Under the pieces are notes generated by a model. The model was not told the DNA's origin. It saw only the letters and a program-made list of their open reading frames with translations, and searched no databases. From NCBI GenBank assembly GCA_028820935.1, contig JAPPHZ010000038.1, forward strand, positions 1 to 64,000: a stretch of 64,000 nucleotides of DNA. The letters are read 5' to 3'. The DNA comes from a bacterium. Its GTDB lineage: Bacteria; Actinomycetota; Acidimicrobiia; Spongiisociales; Spongiisociaceae. The position numbers were made by a program, and so were the translations under genes. Positions within the stretch are counted from its first letter, which is position 1; every line of letters starts with the position of its first letter. Positions 51,350 through 59,305 of this stretch are shown piece after piece.

Positions 51350-52588
51350 ATGAGTCGCAAACTCGTCATGAGGGTATCGAGCCTGGTGGACCGCCACACG
51401 TCGCGGCGCGGGTTCCTCCGATCAGTGGTGATGTCCGCGACAGCCATCGCCTTCGCCCCTGCCTACCTCATCCGGCCCATAGCAGCGGAGGCCGCCATCA
51501 TCACATGCCTGGGGCTGCGGTGTTCCTCCGGGTCGGCGTGCTGCGACGGATGGACGGAGTTCTGCTGCAGGCTGACGGGCGAGAACACTTGCCCGCCCGG
51601 GACGGTGGTGGGTGGCTGGTGGAAGGTCAACAATTCTTCGTTCTGCTCCTATGACAAGCCACGACCCCGCTACTACATCGACTGCAACGTCGCGTGCCTG
51701 CCGACTCGCCGGTGCTGGCCGGGAGGCCTCTGCGCGCGTTCGGCGACCGCCGCCTGGTGCCGGTGCCCGGACGGGTGCGACACAAGGAAAGTCGACTGTG
51801 TCCAGTTCCGTTACGGCCAGTGCAACCAGGACACCTGCGTCGGTCCGATCCGCTGCCGGGTCGTCACCTGCGTGCCGCCGTGGCAGTGGGATCCGGCATG
51901 CAGTCGCTGGCCGGCGCTGACCAGCGAGGCGACCCGTCACCACGACCGACCCTGCTTGCACGACTGGTTCAATGACGTGCCCCCTGACGCCTTCTACGCC
52001 GGAGCGGTGCGGTGGATGAGCGACCGGGGCATCGCCGCCGGCCTGACGAACGACCTCTTCGGGCCCGACGAGCCCATGCTTTGGAGGCACTTCGCAACGC
52101 TGCTGTGGTCGTACGCCGTCGGTGCCGCCAAGGGGGCTCCGAGCCCGCTCGACGATCCCAACCCGCGCACGGACTACGAAAAGGCCAGGGACTGGATGGC
52201 CCAACATGGGATCGCGCCGGGGCGGACGGTGCGGTACGTGGGTCCTGCCGGCCGGATCACCCGCGCGGAGGCCATTGTCCTCCTGCACCGGCTGGCTGCG
52301 GTCTCGAATACAAGGTCCCTAGGGGAACCGACCCCCGATGATCTGTATCCCGAAAGGGAGTTGATCACAGAACGACCGCCGTTCCCCGACGTGGCGGACG
52401 GCGCCTGGTACGGAGATGCGTTGGACTGGGCGGCCCGGCGTGGGATCGTTTGGTGGTCGCCTCCCGAGCCGTTCCATCCCGACCGGTTCGTCACCCGATC
52501 CGAGGCAGCCGTCTACCTGCACCGGTTCCACGACCCCTCGACTCCCACCCCCACGTCCCAGCCGGAACCCTCCCAACCATGGCTGTAG
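51350..52588 (+). CDS. Tat-exported Cys-rich protein, MauA-like, with S-layer-homology repeats
   Basis: A 412-residue exported protein. It starts with a Tat signal (HTSRRGFLRSVV then a hydrophobic stretch). Residues 53-202 hold 22 Cys, with ACCDGWTEFCCRLTGENTCP, then GTVVGGWWKV and RYYIDCNVAC, resembling the methylamine dehydrogenase light chain (CPPGT, Trp, YxxDC pattern). From about 207 come three S-layer-homology-like repeats (FNDVPPDAFYAGAVRWM; AQHGIAPGRTVRYVGP; FPDVADGAWYGDALDWA), which would anchor it at the surface. Trp90, Trp91 and others could form a tryptophan-derived cofactor, but this is not shown. No heavy chain or MauG is present. Confidence 0.75.
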   Translation: MSRKLVMRVSSLVDRHTSRRGFLRSVVMSATAIAFAPAYLIRPIAAEAAIITCLGLRCSSGSACCDGWTEFCCRLTGENTCPPGTVVGGWWKVNNSSFCSYDKPRPRYYIDCNVACLPTRRCWPGGLCARSATAAWCRCPDGCDTRKVDCVQFRYGQCNQDTCVGPIRCRVVTCVPPWQWDPACSRWPALTSEATRHHDRPCLHDWFNDVPPDAFYAGAVRWMSDRGIAAGLTNDLFGPDEPMLWRHFATLLWSYAVGAAKGAPSPLDDPNPRTDYEKARDWMAQHGIAPGRTVRYVGPAGRITRAEAIVLLHRLAAVSNTRSLGEPTPDDLYPERELITERPPFPDVADGAWYGDALDWAARRGIVWWSPPEPFHPDRFVTRSEAAVYLHRFHDPSTPTPTSQPEPSQPWL

Positions 52589-52633
52589 TCGACCGATTAC
52601 CCGACGGGTGGGCTGGCCCTGAGGAGATCCGGG

Positions 52634-52810
52634 TTAGTCGGCTAGGAAGAGAGCTGCCATGGATGCGCCGAAACCCATCGTGGAGATGGCGACCACGATA
52701 AACCATCGGATGAGACGGTTGATGGCCTTCTCTACATTCGCTTCAGCGGTAGCGATGGCCTCTGCGGCCTTGGCGCCTGCGTATCCTGCGGTGGCAGCGG
52801 GCATCCCCAT
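52634..52810 (-). CDS. Small 58-residue membrane peptide
   Basis: ATG at 52810 follows GAGAGGGG and leads to a TAA at 52634-52636. The first 30 residues are an Ala-rich amphipathic helix (AGAKAAEAIATAEANVEKAI); the rest is a membrane helix (LIRWFIVVAISTMGFGASMA). It resembles in layout small XhlA-like or coiled-coil membrane peptides, without a specific match. It lies between the Cys-rich protein and MITE copy 3. Codon use is normal and the RBS is good, so it is likely real. Confidence 0.6.
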   Translation of the reverse strand: MGMPAATAGYAGAKAAEAIATAEANVEKAINRLIRWFIVVAISTMGFGASMAALFLAD

Positions 52811-52832
52811 CCCCTCTCGTGCTCTTCAACTA

Positions 52833-52933
52833 TAGGAGGGTGCTGAGAAAGACGAGATTGGTTGGCCCGCGACACTTCTCGCGCGCTCTTTTCCGGCAAT
52901 CGGGCCAACGGGACATTTCTCAGTACCCTCCTA
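52833..52933. mobile_element. MITE-like inverted-repeat element, copy 3
   Basis: A 101-bp element: TAGGAGGGTGCTGAGAAA at one end and TTTCTCAGTACCCTCCTA at the other, a perfect inverse but for GT/TA. The inner pair GTTGGCCCGC / CGGGCCAAC is also kept. TA flanks both ends. It matches copy 2 in orientation. Confidence 0.85.
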
Positions 52934-53002
52934 GCGTACGATGGTTAGGGTATATGGGGATAAAGGAATATAGAAGCCCTATGACAACCTGGAGGATTGG
53001 CT

Positions 53003-53317
53003 GTGAGTGTCGTCAAGATCAACGCCATCACCGTGCCGGATGGAAGAGGTGCGGAGCTGGAGGCGCGGTTTGCGGCGCGGGCTCGTGAGGTGGACGGCGT
53101 GGAGGGCTTCGAGGGGTTCGAGTTGCTGAGGCCGGTGGACGGCGAGACCCGCTACTTCGTGTACACCAGGTGGAGGTCGGAGGAGGACTTCCAGCGGTGG
53201 GTCAGCAGCCGGGAGTTCCGGCGGGGCCACAAGGCGCCGGACGCGGGTTCCGACAGCCGGCCGGTCGGAGTAGCGTCAGAGTTGCTGTCGTTCGAGGTGG
53301 TCGAGCCCGCTACCTGA
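53003..53317 (+). CDS. mhuD: MhuD-like heme-degrading monooxygenase
   Basis: A 104-residue ABM-fold protein that follows mycobacterial MhuD closely (VVKINAITVPDGRGAELEAR; GFEGFELLRPVDGETRYFVY; TRWRSEEDFQRWV). The Asn in KINA, a Trp (TRW or FQRW) and a His in RRGHK correspond to its catalytic and heme-ligand positions. The enzyme opens heme to release iron. The GTG start at 53003 is six bases after GGAGGA; the nearer TTG would leave no spacing. No heme transport genes are adjacent. Confidence 0.82.
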   Translation: MSVVKINAITVPDGRGAELEARFAARAREVDGVEGFEGFELLRPVDGETRYFVYTRWRSEEDFQRWVSSREFRRGHKAPDAGSDSRPVGVASELLSFEVVEPAT

Positions 53318-53332
53318 GGGTGCGACGGGTTC

Positions 53333-54472
53333 TCAGTAGATCCAGGGGTAGATCCGGTACTTCACCCGTGCCTTGTACTCGGCCCACATCTCCGGGCCGT
53401 ACTTCTCTTCACAGAACTTGTTGTCGTAGCGTTCACGAGTGGTGAACATGATGACCACGAAGATGAAGTAGGTCCAGGCCCACAGGTTGGTGAAGTGGCC
53501 GAACGCCAGGGCCATCCCCAGCGAGATGAACCCCTCACCCCCGTAGTTCATGTGGCGGGACAGGCCCCAGAAACCGCTGACCAGGAGCTTGCGGTCGCCG
53601 GCCTCGATGTACTCCGGCTCGATGAGGCCGAGGAACTTGCGGTCGGGCCAGCGCTTGAACGTGTACTTCTGCATGGCGGCGCCACGGGACATGCCCCACC
53701 CGAAGAGGAAGCTCACCGACGCCCCGATCAGCCAGACATACCTGCCCGGTCCGGAGAATCCGGGGTCCGGGTGGACGGCCATCCCCCACAGCGGGATGGT
53801 GAACATCCAACCGTAGATCAGGAGCCCGCCCCAGAACATCTTGAATCCCATCCGCTCATGGATAAGATCGTATGTATACAACTGGACGCGCTCGAATATG
53901 AAGTAATCCACGATATACCATGTGAAGAACGCGGTATACAGGACAACACCGGGGTTGGCGTCCTCGCCGAAGCGGTCGTAGTGGTAAGCCACCGCGGACC
54001 AGCCGTTGAGCACCAGCATCGTCCCGCCCACCACATAGAAGTACATCTTGATATCGATGCGCTGGTTGAAGAAGGACAGCTCCTGGGCCCGTCCGATCCA
54101 CAAGGCCAGTAACGGGTTCTTTTCCTCACCCGGTGGCTGGCTGTAGACGGCGATGATGGCGAGGATCAGGGTGACCACCGTTCCGCCGGCCACGGCGTAG
54201 AGGGTGGACCGGTAGAACCAGTCGCGCGGCATCCCGGTGAGCTCGAAATACCACACGATCAGCACGATTGCGAAAACCAGGAGACCGTTCAGCCGGTATT
54301 TGCGAGGTTCGCCGGTCTCCGGATTGATGACGTAGCCGGGGACCCAACGTCCCGGCACCACGAGCTGTAGCACGAAGAAGCCGGCGAATGCGACCAGCGG
54401 GGTCAGGAATCCCCAGATCGCTTCCGACCCCGAAAGCTCGACAAGGTGGCCGATACCAAGCCATTCGAACAT
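53333..54472 (-). CDS. ERG4/ERG24-type sterol reductase
   Basis: A 379-residue membrane protein with eight or more helices, of the sterol C14/C7-reductase family. The C-terminal signature is clear: SGFWGLSRHMNYGGE, then FTTRERYDNKFCEEKYG and WAEYKARVKYRIYPWIY (RHxNY, YG, and RVxYRIxPxIY in eukaryotic proteins). These bind NADPH and reduce a sterol double bond. The start MFEWLGIGH follows GGAAGGG. Such genes are rare in bacteria, and no other sterol gene is near, so it may act on host or environmental steroids, or another polyene. Confidence 0.85.
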   Translation of the reverse strand: MFEWLGIGHLVELSGSEAIWGFLTPLVAFAGFFVLQLVVPGRWVPGYVINPETGEPRKYRLNGLLVFAIVLIVWYFELTGMPRDWFYRSTLYAVAGGTVVTLILAIIAVYSQPPGEEKNPLLALWIGRAQELSFFNQRIDIKMYFYVVGGTMLVLNGWSAVAYHYDRFGEDANPGVVLYTAFFTWYIVDYFIFERVQLYTYDLIHERMGFKMFWGGLLIYGWMFTIPLWGMAVHPDPGFSGPGRYVWLIGASVSFLFGWGMSRGAAMQKYTFKRWPDRKFLGLIEPEYIEAGDRKLLVSGFWGLSRHMNYGGEGFISLGMALAFGHFTNLWAWTYFIFVVIMFTTRERYDNKFCEEKYGPEMWAEYKARVKYRIYPWIY

Positions 54473-54544
54473 GACCGAAATCCCTTCCCCCAGCGATGTC
54501 GTGATTGACGATAGCCTCAATCAGTCACCGGTCGCGGATCGGTA

Positions 54545-55699
54545 TCAGGCGCCCCACTCCTTGATGGCCGTGGCCAGGCGGGTTACGCCTTCCAGGAGGG
54601 GTTCGGTGGCGGTGGCCAGTGACAGGCGCACGTAGGCGGTGCTCCCGGGGCCGAACGTGTCGCCGGGGACCACCGCCACGCCCCGTTCCAGCACCAGGCG
54701 GCGGGCGAATTCCAGCCCGCTCAGGCCGCTTCCGCTGACGTCGGCCATGAGGTAGAAGGCGCCGGTGGGGCGGACGTGGGGGATACCTTCGCGCTCGAGT
54801 AGGTCCACGACCCGGTCGCGGCGCCGCCGGTAGGCGTTCCGCATGACGGGCACCATGTCCTGGGGACCGGTGATGGCGGCCACGGCTGCCTTCTGGGCGG
54901 GGGCGTTGACACAGGACGAGATCGGTTCCTGGGTCTTGATCACGTTCTCGGTCAGGTCGGGCGGGGTGACCAGGTAGCCGACGCGCCAGCCGGTCATCGC
55001 GTAGGTCTTGGAGAAGCTGAAGAAGGTCACCACCCGGCCGTCCGGGTCGAGGGGGCCGGCGGAAACGTGCGGGTCATCGAACCAGATCTCGTCATACACC
55101 TCGTCCGACAGCACCCACAGGTCATGGGCCCGGGCGAGCTCAAGCAGCTCCATCAGTGCCTCCCGGGTGGTGGTGGCGCCGGACGGGTTGCCGGGCGAGT
55201 TCAGCAGCAACACCTTGGTGCGGTCGGTGATGTAGGGCTCGATCCGGGCGGCGTTCGGGATGAAGTCGTCCTCCGCCGACAGCGGGAACAGGCGGGGAGT
55301 GATCCCTTGCAAGGCCATCATCAGGTGGTAGTTGGGCCAGCTGGGATCGCTCAGCAGCACCTCGGCGCCTGGATCGGTAACCGCGGCCAGGGTGCTGTAG
55401 AGGCCGACCACCGCGCCGGGCGTCACCACGATCTGGTCGGCCGTGGTTTCGATGCCGTTACGGTCCCGTACCTTCCCGGCCAGCACCTCCCTCAGTTCCG
55501 GGATCCCGGCGTTCGGCGTGTACCGGGTGAATCCGTCCACGGCTGCTCGATGGGCGGCCTCCACGACGTGGTCGGGGGTGGCGAAGTTGGGCTCGCCGAC
55601 CTCCAAGTGGACGACCTCCTCGACCGTCCAGGCCAACTCCATGATCTCCCGGATGCCTGACCGGCTCATCGACTCCACGGCTACGGACGGCTTGGCCAT
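54545..55699 (-). CDS. Class I/II PLP aminotransferase
   Basis: A 384-residue fold-type-I aminotransferase, aspartate-aminotransferase-like. Visible are LEVGEPNFATPDHV, TPGAVVGLYSTLAAV, NSPGNPSGATTTREALMEL, SDEVYDEIWFDD and the PLP Lys in FSFSKTYAMTGWRVGYL. The start is after GGAGG. It overlaps the acetamidase by 19 bases and so is translationally coupled. Donor and acceptor are not evident. Confidence 0.88.
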   Translation of the reverse strand: MAKPSVAVESMSRSGIREIMELAWTVEEVVHLEVGEPNFATPDHVVEAAHRAAVDGFTRYTPNAGIPELREVLAGKVRDRNGIETTADQIVVTPGAVVGLYSTLAAVTDPGAEVLLSDPSWPNYHLMMALQGITPRLFPLSAEDDFIPNAARIEPYITDRTKVLLLNSPGNPSGATTTREALMELLELARAHDLWVLSDEVYDEIWFDDPHVSAGPLDPDGRVVTFFSFSKTYAMTGWRVGYLVTPPDLTENVIKTQEPISSCVNAPAQKAAVAAITGPQDMVPVMRNAYRRRRDRVVDLLEREGIPHVRPTGAFYLMADVSGSGLSGLEFARRLVLERGVAVVPGDTFGPGSTAYVRLSLATATEPLLEGVTRLATAIKEWGA

Positions 55700-56661
55700 G
55701 GGGCAACCTCCTCCACGTAGCGACGTTCGATCTTTGCCAGGGCAGAGTAGACCGGCGGTACCACCTGGCCCACCCGAACGGTACCGGCCGCACCCAGCAG
55801 GCGGTAGGCCTCGGCCAGTGAAAAACGGCCCGTATGGCGCATCCGGCGGGCAAGATCGTCGTAGGCCGCCCGGACCAGATCCTCCAGATGGCCGGGTCCG
55901 GGGGCCACACTGGCCCATTCGGTAGCGGTATTCACCTGGGGCAGGCCGCAGAACCCCGCCCGGGCCGGATCGCTGCGCCCGAAGCGGAGCGTGACGTCGG
56001 CCTGGCATTCGATGGCCGAGCGGTGGATCTCAGCGTCTCCCTGCGCGAGATGGGCGTCTCCCAGGGACACCATGCCGCCGTCCACCCCCGCCCTCAGGAC
56101 AACGGTGGCGCCTGCCATCACCTCCGGCAGGTCGACGTTGCCCAGGAACTCCGCGCCCTGCCGGAATGACAGGACCGGGTCACCGGCGGGCGCCACCCCC
56201 AGCGTGCCGACGAAGGGCCGGTACGGAACGGTCACCGGTCCCCGAGCGGTCGGGATCTCCACCCGGTCGCCGATGCGGTGGCAGATGACGGTCTCCGCGG
56301 TGAGGGACGGGTGGAGGGTGGGCGTGGTCGTCATGTACCCGAAGCCGGTGACGGGGGCGCCTGCGACGTGTTCGATGTGCACCTCCACGCAATCCCCGGC
56401 GCGCACGCCTTCGATGGCGATCGGTCCGGTCACCGGGTTGGCGCCGCCGATGCGGTCCATCACGTCTTCGAGCGTCTCGTAGACCACCTCGGGCCCGGTG
56501 ATGGTTCCGCTGTGGGCGTCCTCGGTCTCGACCAGGATCGATTCGCCCTGCGCCACCGTGATGGCGGGCGCGAGCGAGGCATCGAACTCGAAATGGGTCC
56601 GATCACGGGCGACCCGCCGGAGACCGGCGCTCCGAAGCCCCGTCGCGGCCGGACCGCTCAG
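55681..56661 (-). CDS. Acetamidase/formamidase family protein, possible CTG start
   Basis: An FmdA/AmdA-type amidase that hydrolyses short amides to ammonia and an acid. Visible are [39 protein letters not shown] and [14 protein letters not shown], with His and Asp residues typical of the family. Homology begins upstream of the first ATG/GTG/TTG (GTG at 56556): [17 protein letters not shown] is in frame. The only start candidate there is CTG at 56661, which overlaps the upstream ATPase stop in a CTGA arrangement. That gives 326 residues; starting at 56556 gives 291 and drops a conserved strand. Confidence 0.8.
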   Translation of the reverse strand: MSGPAATGLRSAGLRRVARDRTHFEFDASLAPAITVAQGESILVETEDAHSGTITGPEVVYETLEDVMDRIGGANPVTGPIAIEGVRAGDCVEVHIEHVAGAPVTGFGYMTTTPTLHPSLTAETVICHRIGDRVEIPTARGPVTVPYRPFVGTLGVAPAGDPVLSFRQGAEFLGNVDLPEVMAGATVVLRAGVDGGMVSLGDAHLAQGDAEIHRSAIECQADVTLRFGRSDPARAGFCGLPQVNTATEWASVAPGPGHLEDLVRAAYDDLARRMRHTGRFSLAEAYRLLGAAGTVRVGQVVPPVYSALAKIERRYVEEVAPWPSRP

Positions 56662-57716
56662 ATGATGGCCTTGGCTTCGGCGAAGTGGCAGGCCACCAGG
56701 TGGCCGGGCGCCTCCTCCTTCAGGGCCGGCTCCTCCGCCCGGCAGATCTCCTTATCCCTCCCGATCGGGCATCGGGTGTGGAACCGGCACCCGGGCGGTG
56801 GGTTGAGCGGGCTGGGTACATCACCCTCCAGCAGGATCCTGGAGCGTTGCCGCTGGACCTTCGGGTTGGGCGTGGGCACTGCCGACAGGAGCGCCTGGGT
56901 GTAGGGGTGCATGGGCGCCGTGAACAGGCGGTCGGTGCTGGTCTGCTCCACGATCTTGCCCAGGTACATGACCGCGGTGTCGTCGCAGATGTGACGAACC
57001 ACCGCCAGGTCGTGGGCGATGAAGAGGTAGGTCAACCCCAGCCGGTCCTGCAGTTCCTCGAGGAGGTTGAGGACCTGAGCCTGGATGGAGACGTCCAGGG
57101 CCGAGACCGGCTCGTCCAGGATCAGGAAGCCCGGATTGAGCGCCAGGGCCCGGGCCACGCCGATCCGCTGCCGCTGCCCGCCCGAGAACTCGTGGGGGTA
57201 GCGGTCGGCGACGTTGGGGTTCATCCCCACCAGCGAGAGCAGCTCGCCCACCCGGTCGCCCCGCTCCTTCCTGGTGAGAGAGGTGTGGACATGGAGCAAC
57301 TCACCGATCGCTGTCCCCACCGACATGCGGGGATTGAGCGACGCGAATGGGTCCTGGAAGACGATCTGCATGTGGCGGCGCAGTTCCCGCAACTGCCTGC
57401 GGTCCGCCGCGATGACGTCTATCCGCTCGCTGCCTCCCCCGTCGAGCGGACGGGTGAGAACCACCTCACCCGACGTGGGCTCGATGAGGCGCAGGATGCT
57501 ACGGGCGGTTGTCGACTTGCCGCATCCCGACTCGCCGACCAGACCGAGGGTCCGCCCGGCGCCGATCTCGAAGGAGACGCCGGCCACCGCCGACACTTCT
57601 CCCTTCTCGCCACCGAAGACGCCGCCTCCCACTAGGAATGTCTTGACCAGATCCCGGACCGCAAGAGCTACCTCGTGGCTGCCGTTGGCGGCGGCGGGCG
57701 GGGAGACGGAAGGCAT
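56658..57716 (-). CDS. OppF/DppF-type ABC transporter ATPase
   Basis: A 352-residue ATPase with Walker A (GESGCGKST), signature ([15 protein letters not shown]), Walker B ([11 protein letters not shown]) and the oligopeptide/dipeptide C-terminal domain ([21 protein letters not shown]). It would drive peptide- or nickel-type import. No OppD, permease or binding protein is adjacent; the nearest family-5 binding protein is at 7.6-9.1 kb. The stop overlaps the CTG of the acetamidase. Confidence 0.88.
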   Translation of the reverse strand: MPSVSPPAAANGSHEVALAVRDLVKTFLVGGGVFGGEKGEVSAVAGVSFEIGAGRTLGLVGESGCGKSTTARSILRLIEPTSGEVVLTRPLDGGGSERIDVIAADRRQLRELRRHMQIVFQDPFASLNPRMSVGTAIGELLHVHTSLTRKERGDRVGELLSLVGMNPNVADRYPHEFSGGQRQRIGVARALALNPGFLILDEPVSALDVSIQAQVLNLLEELQDRLGLTYLFIAHDLAVVRHICDDTAVMYLGKIVEQTSTDRLFTAPMHPYTQALLSAVPTPNPKVQRQRSRILLEGDVPSPLNPPPGCRFHTRCPIGRDKEICRAEEPALKEEAPGHLVACHFAEAKAII

Positions 57717-57858
57717 TGGCGGCCAGTTTACATTGTCGCCACCTGAGCGCCCGAGGAGCGGCGCTCTCTATGCCGGTCAGCCCACGCGGATAGTATGGAG
57801 GCTCATGGTCGATGGGAGCGATGCCACCGACTGCCGGCGAACAGAAAGGCGACACGGA

Positions 57859-58398
57859 ATGGCCGAGGATTTTCGGGGGAAACTGGGGGGACTGGAAGGC
57901 GAGGAGTTCGATGCCTTTCTGGAGGGTAGCTACCTGGCCCGGGTGGCCTGCCTGACGCCCGATGGCGCCCCGTACGTCATTCCCCTCTGGTACCAGTGGG
58001 ACGGCGAGGCGATGTGGTTCGTGGGTCGCCAGCGGGCGGTGTGGTGCGAGTACATGAAGGCCGACCCGCGGGTCTCCGTAGTGGTGGATGCCCCCCACAG
58101 CGAGCCGGACGAGATGGGCCGGAGCGTCGAGATTCCCAAGGTGATCATGCAGGGCATGGCCGAGATCGTCGAGGAACCCAATGTCGGTGGCCACTGGGTG
58201 GAGGTCGCCAAGGAGATGTCCTACCGGTACCTTGGCCCCAACGGTCCGGAATACCTGACCGGCACCATCAACCAGCCCCGCTGGCTGATCAAGGTGGTGC
58301 CCAGCGAGGTCACGAGCTGGCAGGGAGTGGGCTGGGCCCGCCGCTACTGGGTCGAGGGCACGGGCGGCGCCAGCTACGACGAGGCCCACGGCAGGTAA
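57859..58398 (+). CDS. PPOX-fold (F420- or flavin-dependent) protein
   Basis: A 179-residue split-barrel protein starting at ATG after GAAAGG. It has FLEGSYLARVACLTPDGAPYVIPLWYQWDGEAMWFV at the start, with RAVWCEYMKADPRVSVVVDA, and a C-terminal RYWVEGTGGA. It resembles the actinobacterial F420-binding PPOX proteins. An upstream GTG would add 18 residues; the ATG is preferred on position. Confidence 0.83.
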   Translation: MAEDFRGKLGGLEGEEFDAFLEGSYLARVACLTPDGAPYVIPLWYQWDGEAMWFVGRQRAVWCEYMKADPRVSVVVDAPHSEPDEMGRSVEIPKVIMQGMAEIVEEPNVGGHWVEVAKEMSYRYLGPNGPEYLTGTINQPRWLIKVVPSEVTSWQGVGWARRYWVEGTGGASYDEAHGR

Positions 58399-58471
58399 CT
58401 CCTCCCGGCCTCATGGCCCGGGTGGCATTACCGCGGCGCGCCGCACGGGCTGAAGGTTGCGGGCAGGGCCG

Positions 58472-59290
58472 TCAGCCGAGGCGCTTCAACCAACCGAGAG
58501 TGAATTCGTTCCACTCGTCGGCCATCTCGTAGAAGGCGATATGGCTCGACGCGGGGCCGGTGAACACATGCATGGTCGAGCCTGGGATCCGCCTCTGGAC
58601 CTCTAGCCCGTAGCGGGTGGGTACCTGCCAGTCCACCTCGCCCGAGGTGATCAGGGTGGGTACCCGGATCAGGTGCAGCCGGTCGAGCGTGTCGTGGGTC
58701 TTGTCGGCGTGGAAGTGCCCCAGCATCCCGTCGCGGCTGGGCGGATGGGGGTTCTCGAAGATGAACCCCCGCTCGAAGGCGGCCACGTCGTCGGGGCGCT
58801 CGTTGATGAAGTGAGGGCTGGCCACCCACAGCAGCGCCGTACGGATGTACATGGCGTAGTCCTCGTGGAGCACGGGGAGTTCGTTGGTGTCGATCATCCT
58901 GATGAACCACTCGTCCGAATAGCCCCACGTGCAATGGAGCTGCACCGAAGCCACCTTGGACGGATGGTTGATGGTCAGTTCCTGGGCGGTGGCGCTCCCC
59001 AGCGAGAGCCCCGATACGTGGGCCCGCTCGATACCGAGGTGGTCCAGCAGGGCGGCCGCGTCATCGCCCAGTACCCGCATCGAGTAGGTGGTGGGATCCG
59101 CGGGCCGGGTGGTCTGGCCGGTGCCTCTGGCGTCATAGGTGATCACCGTGTAGTCGTCGCGGTATGCCGCCACCTGCCCCGCCCAGGTTGAGTGGTCGGC
59201 GGCGGTGCCCATGATGAGCAGCAACGGGTCGCCGGTTCCCTCCACCTCGTAGTACATGTCGATTCCGGTCGGTAACGATGCGAACGGCAC
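58472..59290 (-). CDS. Alpha/beta-hydrolase
   Basis: A 272-residue alpha/beta-hydrolase. It has LLIMGTAADHSTW near the start, the nucleophile elbow GLSLGS (Ser), an Asp in SGEVDWQVP and a His in SSHIAFYEM completing the triad. It starts at GTG behind GGAGGG. It is the last gene of the amidase/RidA operon, 15 bases after the alcohol dehydrogenase. The substrate is unknown. Confidence 0.85.
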   Translation of the reverse strand: MPFASLPTGIDMYYEVEGTGDPLLLIMGTAADHSTWAGQVAAYRDDYTVITYDARGTGQTTRPADPTTYSMRVLGDDAAALLDHLGIERAHVSGLSLGSATAQELTINHPSKVASVQLHCTWGYSDEWFIRMIDTNELPVLHEDYAMYIRTALLWVASPHFINERPDDVAAFERGFIFENPHPPSRDGMLGHFHADKTHDTLDRLHLIRVPTLITSGEVDWQVPTRYGLEVQRRIPGSTMHVFTGPASSHIAFYEMADEWNEFTLGWLKRLG

Positions 59291-59305
59291 GGGTTCGCCC
59301 TCCTT

